NCBI GenBank assembly: GCA_020152595.1 | Contig: JAIGNY010004601.1 | Coordinates: forward strand, 82,501-146,500 | From: Chiridota heheva | Lineage: Eukaryota; Echinodermata; Holothuroidea; Apodida; Chiridotidae | Reading direction: 5' to 3' | Length of the DNA: 64,000 bases | Part shown: positions 11,264 to 19,989 of the stretch, piece after piece | Position numbering within the stretch: position 1 is the first letter of the stretch | Layout: every line of letters begins with the position of its first letter | Translations under genes and position numbers: made by a program | The notes under the pieces: generated by a model | Database searches by the model: none | Seen by the model: only the letters and a program-made list of their open reading frames with translations | What the model was told of the DNA's origin: nothing

Positions 11264-11575
11264 AGATCACTGCTGGTGCTGTCAGACTTGCCAATGGTGC
11301 CTCTTCTAATGAAGGGAGGGTGGAGGTTTACTATGACGGAGAATGGGGTACCGTCTGTGATGATTCTTGGGACTTGTCGGATGGGAATGTTGTATGTAAG
11401 CAGTTGGGGTTTGCAGGTGCAACAGATGTTTATACTGATGGTGCAGGGGAAGGCCCAATACTCATGGATATGGTGGCTTGTAATGGTTTCGAAGATTCCC
11501 TGGCAGATTGTACATTCAGGGGGTGGCGTGTTCATGATTGCTCACATGGGGAAGATGCTGGTGTTATTTGTTCAG
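11264..11575 (+). CDS. SRCR domain exon C of a multi-SRCR receptor
   Basis: Complete SRCR domain in one 312-bp exon, phase 1 at both ends. The acceptor is CAACAATTAG and the donor is TCAG/GTAAGC. Landmarks are AVRLANG, EGRVEVYYDGEWGTVCDDSW, VVCKQLGF, a GEGPILMD acidic loop, VACNGFEDSLADC, then HDC and a final VICSG. It has the six-cysteine group A-like pattern of exons A and B. The acceptor at 11263 was preferred over the AG at 11264-11265 because only the former gives phase 1. The 3' half and about 200 bp of the following intron are duplicated at 18777-19245. Confidence 0.92.
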
Positions 11576-11795
11576 GTAAGCTTTAGGATCAAGAGTTGCA
11601 GAGACATTGCAGCACCATTTTCAATGGGGGTGGTTGGAGGGTAATAGGGGCGGTGATAAGTGAAGTCGACCCCTAATTGGCTCAAAGTATTTGATTAATT
11701 ATTATTTTTACTTATACATTAGTACCTTGCAGTGAGCCTGATTTGGTTACTAAAAGGTTGAACTGGGCTTCTGCTGCTACCATTAACCGGCCGTT
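11576..11795 (+). repeat. Intron part of a segmental duplication (partner at 19013-19245)
   Basis: Shared words in the same order include CATTGCAGCACCATT/CACTGCAGCACCATT, GTGAAGTC, TGGCTCAAA, TTGGTTAC and CTGCNNCCATTAACC. The similarity begins in the exon and continues through the donor into the intron, so exon and intron were copied together. Confidence 0.8.
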
Positions 11796-11894
11796 CGTCA
11801 CGTTGGTTTCATCTCTACTATAGTAATGATATAAAATCACACCTGATAAAAAATACTGTGTATGGGTAAAATATATGTGGATCTAGAGTCAATG

Positions 11895-12152
11895 TAACAT
11901 GAGAGAAAAACACTTACCCATTAGCATTCGTTCAGCCAACTCTTTACTGGTTTTCAAGAAAACATTGAAATCTCATTTATTTCTTAGTGATAATACTTTT
12001 TTTTTTTTTTTTCTCACCTTCAATTCCTATCATAATCGTGTATCTTATCTCTTGTTTATTTATCTTTTGGTGGTGTGGTCTTAATGGATGGGACAGTATA
12101 AAAGCCTATTGTATGTATGTATGTATGTAGGTATGTAGGTATGTATGTATGA
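11895..12152 (+). mobile_element. 3' end of a CR1/L2-like LINE with TATG tail
   Basis: The short frame at 11899 reads LPISIRSANSLLVFKKTLKS and then HLF. This is the typical C-terminal end of CR1/L2-type ORF2 proteins (LP...R.A.S...FKK.LK..LF). It is followed by a short 3' UTR with TATAAAAGCCTATTG and a TATG microsatellite (12111-12152), a usual ending for such elements. A poly-T run interrupts it at 11998-12013. Confidence 0.75.
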
Positions 12153-12189
12153 TCAGAAATTTTGATTTTAACTTTCATATTTGAGCAAG

Positions 12190-12660
12190 GCAGTCAAGAG
12201 CTATAGGCCAGTGAGAGAGATTACCGCTTACTGCTCTCTTCCCCTGGATATGGAGATTGAGGCTTCTCTAAGCAAATTCTTCTGTCTCTTGCTACAGTAC
12301 TATACTACTGCAGCTTCTCGCCAGCTGTACCATCCAAAACCATTTCTGTCCTTCTCTGCCACTCTCCTCCATGTAGTTTTTGGTCTTCCCTTCTTTCTTC
12401 TACCTTCTGCTCTCCAGGTGATGGCTATTCTGGCATTATATTCTTTGTCTTTTCTTAATATGTGTCCCAGCCATCTCCATCTTCTCTTAAATATCTCCTT
12501 CATTGTACCTTTCTGACATATAGTTCTTCATTGCTGTCGTCACTGGCAATCTTATTTTCAAAATAATTCTAAGCCATCTTCTTTGGAAGAAATCTAGTTG
12601 CTTCTCATCTGCTTTTGTCAGCTTCCAAGTTTCACATTCATGAAGGAGTACTGACATTTG
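12190..12660 (-). mobile_element. C-terminal fragment of an RTE-like LINE, minus strand
   Basis: On the minus strand the frame from 12503 reads RRWRWLGHILRKD, then GRRKKGRPKTTWRR and YSWREAAV. This is the recognisable C-terminal end of RTE/BovB-like ORF2 proteins. Further upstream on that strand (to about 12660) a degraded frame reads CETWKLTKADEKQLDFFQRR. At least one frameshift separates the two parts, so it is a dead fragment. Confidence 0.75.
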
Positions 12661-12889
12661 ATTGAAATATTTTCAGTTTGATTTTTATTAGTGCTGTCAC
12701 TTTTCAAGGAAAGTGACTCAAGACACATTGTTAAAATCACTAGCATTACTTCTTTTATGACTGTATGATGAACACAAGAAAAAATTATTTGCAGATCTAG
12801 CAGTTGACATGATTGCATGAATATTATGTTCATCATGCATCAAACACTGTACAATTTGATTGATTTCTGTGTCACCTCATGGCCATGAA
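12661..12889. other. Intron, nothing seen
   Basis: A+T-rich sequence between two minus-strand LINE relics. It may be the decayed remainder of either. Confidence 0.3.
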
Positions 12890-14235
12890 CAAAGATACAA
12901 ATGAAAGAAAGATGAAAGTAATGCATATGTAGTAAAAAAAGGAAAAAAAAAATATTTACAGTGGTGGCACCAGTCACCAACAGGAAGATGAAAAAAGAGA
13001 AGAAAAGGTAAATTGGATAGCAAGTTAGACTATATACAAAAGTAATAACAAAAAAAACAAGGGAAAGCAAATGTAAAACAAGATGAATCATCATTATGAA
13101 GATAAAGACTAATTGTTGAGAATATTTTTCACATTTCTGCACGATAATTTGGCAAATTTTTGAAACGTTTAGAAGCACTGCTGAGTTTATAGATTGAAAA
13201 AGTTCTTGTGACTTAAGCATGCTAGGGCTTTTCAAAAGATAGGGTTTAACAAAATCTTTGCGATTACTTGAGAATGCTGGGCACTGAAATAGTGAAGTTC
13301 GTTGCCAAGGTTACTACCAGTGCAAAGTGTACATGTTCTTTCATTAAAATTCAGATTTAAAATGCGGCCTGTAACAACTGGGAGTTTACGATTACAGCAA
13401 CAAAATCTGCATAGCAATATTCGTTGAGGAGCATTAGGATTTAAGTATAGGCTTCAAAATGTAGTTTTGTATTTATGGCCCTGTATGTGTTACAACTTGA
13501 GTTGTTTTTTTACTTCAAAAACCAATCTTGGCTATAAATATTATCAAGCCTGTGACTTAATGTTCGTCTGAGCCAATTTAGATTAATGCAAGAAACTGTG
13601 CTATTAATCCAATCAGATTGAATAAATGAGTTGTTCCAAAGGTTTCACATTCCAGTTTAACGCAAGAAACTGTGTTATTAATCCAATCAGATTGAATGAA
13701 TGAGTTGTTCCAAAGGTTTCTTATTCCAGTTTAACTCAAAAAAGTTTTTCCAATCAGAAAAATGAGTTTTCCAAAATCACATTCCAGTTTTATCAAAAAT
13801 GTTTTAAATCTTGTTTATCCAAGAAGAATGATAAATATCTCTATTAAGTAGAGTTCTTAAAGTCTATATATCATACATGAGAGTTTTTTTTCGTTGCTGT
13901 TATTGATTCTAGCTCAAGATAAAAGCATTATTAACTCAACAGTTGTTATTAACTTTTATGTCTACCCAGTTCACCATACACCTTGCAATTTGAAGTGTTG
14001 TTTCTCAATTTGAGTTGTTTGCATAACTTTAGGTGGAAGCTTTCAATTTAAGAAATTTCTTTGAACCTCCAGATTCCACAGCCATATAACAAGATAGGTT
14101 TAATTGACTGATGAAACAGTTGCAGCTGCAGGTTCACTGGAATGTAAAGATTGTATGATTTGGTAACCAGGCTAAACAGTGTTCCTCTAGCTTGATTCAC
14201 TTGTTTTGATTTTGCCTTTGAGAATTATCATTGAA
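12890..14235 (-). mobile_element. Decayed LINE ORF2 C-terminal region, minus strand
   Basis: Read on the minus strand from about 14230 down, fragments give QARGTLFSLVTKSYNL, IPVNLQLQLFHQSIKPILLY and VYGELGRH. These form the conserved region after the reverse-transcriptase core of many invertebrate LINEs. Further down (13417-13232) comes NRKLPVVTGR and RTCTLCTGSNLGNELHYF, the C-terminal zinc-binding segment. Stops and frameshifts separate the pieces. The LINE clade cannot be fixed by eye. Confidence 0.7.
13588..13740. repeat. 74-bp tandem duplication inside the LINE relic
   Basis: GCAAGAAACTGTG starts at 13588 and 13662, followed by TATTAATCCAATCAGATTGA and GAGTTGTTCCAAAGGTTTC in both copies. 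A third decayed copy may follow to about 13790. Confidence 0.8.
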
Positions 14236-14264
14236 ATTAAATATTGTTCCAAGGTAAACATAAT

Positions 14265-15900
14265 CATCCACCTACAAGCAACACATCACCAACCTGAAAC
14301 TGAAATGCAACAGCTCCCTCAACATCCTCAGACTCCTCTCCAACACCACTTGGGGTGCGAACCGCATTTGCTCTCCTCCAAATTTTCAGGCTCACCATTC
14401 GTGCCAAGCTTGACTACGGCAATATTGTCTACTGTGTCGCTCACTACTCATACCTCAACCACATCAACACCATCCAAAATGAAGCCCTCAGGCTTTGTCT
14501 AGGTGCTTACAGGACCTCCCCAATCACCAGCCTACATGTTGAAGCCAACGAACCCCCCTTTCTACTTAGATGTAGAAAGCTTAGCCTATCCTATGCTTTT
14601 AGGGTCCTCACCAACACCCAGAACCCTTTTTACAACCTCATTAGGTACCCCAATTTCTCCACCCTCTTTGATAGGACTAAAACCCTATCCCCTTCCTTCA
14701 GCTTACGCATTAAATCAGACCTCTTCCATCTCGGCATCAACCCCACCACTCTCGGCACCTTCTCCTGGCCCACTTTTCCTCCTTGGGCCACCCCCTCCCT
14801 TCTGTCCACACCTGGGCCTCTCCACTCATCACAAAGCTCAAACCCATCCTAACCTCTTCATCAATCTCCACAAGCAAGTCAAAGACCAACTCTCAAATTA
14901 CACCTCCATCTATACTGATGGGTTCAAGGAGGGCAACAAGACAGCTGCTGCGGTCATCCAAGACATCACCCTCAGTAGCAGACTTCCCGACTACTCATCC
15001 ATCTTTTCAGCCGAGGCTAAGGCCATTCTCCTTGCCCTCAACTTTATTGAGTACTCCCCGCTTAGCCACTTTGTTATTTTCTCAGACTCAAAGGCTGTTC
15101 TTACTTCTTTACTCAACCTTAAATGGGATAACCTCACATGCCACCTCCTCCTCCGTAAACTCCCTTCTCCCACCCTCTGCAGGAATAGTATTCTTTTCTT
15201 CTGGATACCTAGCCATGTTGGCATCCCGGGTAATGACAGGGCTGATGCAGCCTCTAAGCTTGCCCTCACCATCCTCCCTACCCCTTTTCCCAAAACCCTC
15301 TCTGACATCAAACCGCTTATCGGTTCTCTTGTTGGGACCGCTGGCAAACCTCATTGAAGTCCCAAATTGATAACAAACTCCGTGTCATCCAGCCCACAAT
15401 TCCGATCAAAGCCACCATCAACAACCTTTCTCGTATTGACAGCGTTCATATTACCCGTCTTAGAATTGGTCACACTCACCTCACCCACTCCAACCTCCTT
15501 ATTGGCTCCCCCCAACCCCTCTGCAACAATTGCCATTGCACCCTCACAATCCATCACGTTCTCCTTGCTTGCCCCCTGTACAACCTTCCCAGAGCTCCCC
15601 TCGCTCCCCACAACTCAATTGTTGAGTTCTTCCCGAAAAATCCTCCAGATAAAATTATCTCCATCCTTTATCATGCCTTCCTCCACAACCATATTTGATT
15701 CTCCTCTTCCACCCCCTCTCTACTTTGTTTTTGTTTCACCCATGCACCTTCCCTCTCAATCACAGCTTTCTGACTTTTTATTCTTGAATTTCTCTCATTC
15801 TCCCCCTGTTTCCTTTCCTTCATACCTCTAGAATGATCTGACCTCTCAGGCACAATTTGACCTTCGTTGTTGTGGTGCTGTTAAGCCCTCATCAAACAAA
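14265..15900 (+). mobile_element. 5'-truncated I-like LINE with RNase H domain
   Basis: The copy begins just after the reverse-transcriptase catalytic region. It reads CNSSLNILRLLSNTTWG, then RAKLDYGNIVYCVAHYSYLN and the connection region. From about 14890 an RNase H domain follows with its acidic residues visible: YTDG near 14915, AEAKAILLAL near 15013, SDSKAVL near 15084 and GNDRADAASK near 15230. After 15350 comes the C-terminal C-x2-C-x4-H-x4-C-like segment (LCNNCHCTLTIHHVLLACPL) and a 3' UTR ending in a CAAAC tail at about 15893. At least two frameshifts (near 14850 and 15350) break the frame. An RNase H after RT points to the I group, but the exact clade is an inference. Confidence 0.88.
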
Positions 15901-16640
15901 CAAACTCAACAAACACATCCCTCCACCTATCGGAATCTGGATACATTCTTATCTCTCCAAAGCCAACATCAACATTTTCTCTATAGCCAGGCAAACTATC
16001 CATCCCACTCCCACCTGGGCTATCGTTCCCCCCCCCTCCCCTCCTTCTAGTTTTCCTTGGTTTCAACTCCACAAAAGCTCTTCACAACCCACTCAATTTT
16101 TGCTCTGAATACTGCCAACTCAATAGACACTTCCATGACTACTCCTTTTTCTTCACCGACAGCTCCACATGGAAATGCTCCTCTGAGGCCACCACCATCT
16201 GTCCCAGCCTCACCCTTTCTTCAAGATTACCATATGGAGCCTCCATCTATTCTGCTGAAGCAAAGGCTATCCTCCTAGCTTTCAACTTTGTAGAACTCTC
16301 CTTCTGCCCCTCCGTTTCGTAATCTTTTCTTACTCCAAATTAGCTCTCACAGGCATCCTCAACATACTCTGTAGTAAGGACCAACCTTCCCTTACACTCT
16401 TGCAATCATAGAGAGGAAGTTGTTATCACCCACATATATCTTAGTCACTCCTTTCTCACCCACTCCTACCTTCTTTCAAGCTCTCCCAAACCTCTCTGCC
16501 TTACTTGCAACATTGATCTCTCAATCAAGCATATCCTCTTAACCTGTCCCTTATACATAAACTCCAGATCACTCCTTTCTCCTTCACCTCCATTTCTGAT
16601 CTCCTTAAAAACAAACCATCACCTTCCTCTGCAAATGCAA
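15900..16640 (+). mobile_element. Fragment of a second I-like LINE subfamily
   Basis: This directly abuts the tail of the preceding LINE. Broken frames give a YSFFFTDSSTW RNase H start near 16140, SAEAKAILLAFNF near 16250, and LCLTCNIDLSIKHILLTCPL near 16500. The latter closely matches the fragment at 3880-4103. Multiple stops and frameshifts show it is inactive. Confidence 0.75.
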
Positions 16641-17290
16641 CTCATTCCACTTGATCTATTCCTTTTACCCATCCATCCCTCCTTTCCCCATCTTTTTTTT
16701 TTTTTGCATCTTATCCCCTATCCCACTTATCGCGATACCAAAAACTAATACAGATCTAAGAAATTTTTGTGCAACTAGGCAAGGCTACTTCATACGTTAT
16801 GGTGCTAATGTTACGGTTGTAAAACTAAAAGTCAAGTTTTGGCCATTAAAAACGTGCAAAAATACTGTGAAACATAAAAAACTAGTTAAAAATTGTGCCA
16901 CATTACCCCACACTGGCACACTCCGATGTAAAAAAAAATCAAAAATTGGTCCAGGACATGCCTCTCACTTCGATGATTCATATTGGCTGAATTACCAAAC
17001 ATGTGTGTGATGCGTGATGAACGTAATAGTCATGCGAACATGTCATATGCTAGATCTGCAAATTATTTTTTCTTGCATTCATCATAGTCATCATAAGTAA
17101 CATTAGTGATATTAACAATTTGAGTCGTGAGTCAGTTTCCTTGAAAAGTATTGCAATATATTAATATATTGCATATTTTTTCTCCACAATAATCAATACG
17201 TAATAGAGCCATGTCATGACAGCACTAGAAAGGAATTTCAACTATTATGGCTTGCTTGAAAGGAAATGTATATAATGGAGACTCATTGTG
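16641..17290. other. Intron, nothing recognised
   Basis: The frame at 16651-17010 codes an unfamiliar lysine-rich 119-residue sequence without domains and I do not call it a gene. The rest is A+T-rich with short degenerate repeats around AAAGGAAAT. Confidence 0.4.
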
Positions 17291-17294
17291 AAAG

Positions 17295-17690
17295 AACTTA
17301 CAACAAATGCATTCCTGACATGAATAGCAATTAAAGTATTTGTTCTTGCATGAAAGGAAATTCAAACAATAGAGCCTGACACCTCAAAAGAATTTAGTTA
17401 AGTGTCTTGGGCATGAATAGGAATGTAAATTATAAGTGCTGTGCTTGAATAGAGTGGAAACATGGTAGACTTATGAAAGTGTTCAAATTAGGGTAGATAA
17501 ATCAGCCCTAGCTGCTTGATATCAAGTTGAGCATGTTTGTACAGGATGTTGCAGATTTAAGTTCAGGATTATTGTTTTTCTGTGTATGTGAATTATAAGG
17601 AGATAACGAGGAGGGAGCTGTGATGCAATGCTCTAGTGAAGGTCATTGTCTGGGTTGGATGATGTTGGTTAAGAGTATAATTGGTAGACG
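17295..17690 (+). repeat. Dispersed repeat copy 1 (partner at 56425-56775)
   Basis: This shares ACAAATGCATTCCTGACATG, AATAGAGCCTGA, a G-x-ATGAATAG-AAAT block, TTCAGGATTATTGTTTTTCTGT and GTTGGTTAAGAGTAT-like words, in the same order, with 56425-56775. In both places a G-rich 18-bp minisatellite follows at once. No coding sequence is present. Confidence 0.75.
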
Positions 17691-17865
17691 AGTTGGTGGC
17701 TGAAGGTTGATAGGGATGGTAGGTGAATGGAGGATGGAAGGTGAATTGAGGATGGTAGGTAAATGGAGGATGGTAGGTGAATGAAGGATGGTAGGTGAAT
17801 GGAGGATGTTAGGTGAATGGAGGACATTAGGTGAATGGGGGATGACAGGTGAATGGGACATGTTA
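17690..17865. repeat. 18-bp minisatellite
   Basis: About nine copies of a unit near GAATGGAGGATGGTAGGT, with decay at both edges. It is followed after about 90 bp by a different G-rich array. Confidence 0.88.
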
Positions 17866-17954
17866 GGTTGATAGATGTGAGGGGATAGGAGTTAGAGGAA
17901 AGAATGTTGAGTTGAAAATTTCATAATGTTTGGTAGATGTAGGAATTGGAATGA

Positions 17955-18765
17955 GGGTGGTTTGGCATGGGGGACAGGATGGGATGAAATGTGGGGCAGG
18001 CTGGGATTGCACGTGGAACAGGGTAGCATGGCATGTGGGACAGGCTGGTATGGCGCATAGGACAGGGTGGGATGGCATGTGGGACATAGTAGCATGACAG
18101 GTGGGACAAGGTAGTGACATGGCATATAGAAAAGGGTGGAATGGCATGTGGGACAGGGTGGAATGGCATGTGGGACAGGGTGGGATGGCATGTGGGACAG
18201 GGTGGGATGGCATGTGGGACAGGGTGGGATGGCATGTGGGACAGCATGTGAGACAGGGTAGCTTGGCATGTGGGACAAGGTGGGATGACATGGGGGCATG
18301 ACAGGATGCTGTGGGGACAGGGTGAGATGACATTGGAACAGGGAGGGATGGCATGTGGAACAGGGAGGGATGGCATGTGGGACAGGGAGGGATAGCATAT
18401 GGGACATGAAGGGCTGTGTGTGAGACAGGGTGGCATAGTTTGTGGGATATGGTGGCATAGTTTGTGGGATAGGGTGGCTTGGTGTGTGAGATCATCTGTA
18501 ATTCAGGTGTGATAGCATATGGAACAGGGTAGCATGGTATGTGGGACAGGGTGGCATGGCATGTGGGACAGTGTGGCATAGCATGTGGGACAGGGTGGCA
18601 TGGCACATGGGACAGGATGCATATGGTGGAATGGCCTGTGGGACAGGGTGATAGGGCATGTTTTGGGAGGAGTGATGGCATGTGGTGGAATGGCATCTGG
18701 AGTTAATGTATGATTTCTTTTATGGTAGGATGGAATGGCATGTGGAACAGAGGGTAAAAAGTGTG
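17955..18765. repeat. 22-bp minisatellite
   Basis: Over 30 copies of a 22-bp unit, GGGACAGGGTGGGATGGCATGT, most regular at 18130-18250. The strand is strongly G-rich. The right edge runs directly into the remnant SRCR exon at 18777. Cysteine- and proline-rich open frames on the minus strand come from the array. Confidence 0.93.
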
Positions 18766-18776
18766 TTATTAGCGGT

Positions 18777-19012
18777 GAGGGGATTTGTATCATTTGCGAT
18801 GTTTTGGGATTTGCAGGATGGTAATGTTGCTTGTATGCAGTTGGGGTTTCCAGGTGCGACAGAAGTTTATACTGATGGTGGAGGAGAGGGCGAAATACTC
18901 ATGGATGATTTGGGTTGTTATGGCAACGAATTTTCCCTAGCAGAGTGTTCATTTGGCGGGTGGCGTTCTAATGATTGCTCACATAGTGAAGATGCTGGTG
19001 TAGTTTGTTCAG
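18777..19012 (+). pseudogene. Truncated SRCR exon D (relic)
   Basis: The 3' two thirds of an SRCR exon closely similar to exon C. It reads DGNVACMQLGFPGATEVYTD, then GEGEILMDDLGCYGNEFSLA, ECSFGGW, NDCSHSEDAG and VVCSG, and ends in an intact phase-1 donor TCAG/GTAAGT. The 5' part is gone. Where exon C has its acceptor, RLANG and GRVEVYY segments, the 22-bp minisatellite is found instead. Nucleotide alignment with exon C also shows a 2-bp loss between the C2 cysteine codon (TTTGCGATG) and TTGGGAT, which puts C2 out of frame with the rest. Normal splicing to a full domain seems impossible. A cryptic AG could still join the 3' part, which only RNA could show. Confidence 0.8.
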
Positions 19013-19245
19013 GTAAGTTTTAGGAATTTGTACTTAAAGGACACTGCAGCACCATTCTTGACAGTGATGGTTAGAGGAAGATTAGGGTTATGTGAAGTCA
19101 ACCACTGCTACATGTAAATGGCTCAAAAGTATTTTAAAAGAAATGGTGTAAACGTGCAACATATGGTACTTATAGTTCCTTGCTGTAGGTCTTAGTTGGT
19201 TACCAAAAATTGGAGCGGTACTGTGTCTGCCACCATTAACCTGTT
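19013..19245 (+). repeat. Intron part of the segmental duplication (partner at 11576-11795)
   Basis: Co-linear with the intron after exon C as far as CTGCCACCATTAACC near 19243. See the partner entry for the shared words. Confidence 0.8.
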
Positions 19246-19985
19246 CCTACTCGGGTACCCAGGAAATCACACCTGCTGACAATGCATGTGTACAAACATC
19301 TAGCACCTGTATTACATGTAAATTAATGGTCACATTTTTCTAGAAAAAGATAATCAAGATATTTCATATTGAAAGGTGTAAAATATATTAAATATATACA
19401 TTTTCCAGGAAGGCTTGTTTACATGTATACATGGCAAGTGCAAAACCTTATATTTACTTCAAGTTATACCCTACCTTCCATGCTATAAATATGCAATCTG
19501 GTCACACGACCTGATTCTAACGCACTTTTAATCGACCTTAAAAACGTAGTAGCCAGCCCAGTCCTGACCTCCACATAACCTCTACTAACCCTCACTTCTT
19601 TTCTGCGCGTTGTTTTTACAACATTGCTGGAACTGGTCAAATTTTCTTTCATAAATTTAACCTTTTTCTAAGAATTTTCTCCTTTGCAGCTTCTACCAGG
19701 CAGGTTTTTACGCTGCTGTATCTTATCCAGTTCGACTTTTCAAGTCTTCTGAGGTAAGACGAGGTAGGCATGGGTCTGGGATTTCTTCGGTCCGACTCAC
19801 AAGAGTGTAGCCTACACTTGAGATAGAGTGTTTTGTCTCCATCGGTACAAAGCGGATGGCTAGTTCGAGAGAGTCCCACTCTCGTGGTGGGTGTTTTTAG
19901 GCCCCAGAACACCAAGTGTGCCTGTCTAGTGGACCTCTTGCCCCTGGGTCTAAGTATTTTTTCACTCTCGGCCAGCCCTTCCACA
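19246..19985. other. Intron, unassigned
   Basis: Two adjoining minus-strand open frames (19649-19984 and 19464-19652) are arginine-rich, have no domain I recognise and differ in composition from exons. They may belong to the 5' flank of the DIRS element that follows. No gene is called. Confidence 0.35.
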
Positions 19986-19989
19986 AGGA

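Noticed and set aside
12181..12516. Plus-strand 111-residue open frame as a gene
   Set aside because: The minus strand of the same stretch codes a recognisable RTE-like LINE C-terminus, so the plus frame is its shadow.
14991..15354. Minus-strand open frames over the LINE at 14.3-15.9 kb
   Set aside because: The plus strand carries RNase H motifs with acidic residues in order. The minus frames are shadows.
16651..17010. 119-residue lysine-rich open frame
   Set aside because: The frame opens in a T-rich tract, has no recognisable domain, and is flanked by LINE debris and A+T-rich DNA.
17863..18793. Overlapping minus-strand open frames rich in CPTCH-type peptides
   Set aside because: Translations of the 22-bp array. 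The plus strand of the same place carries the SRCR relic.
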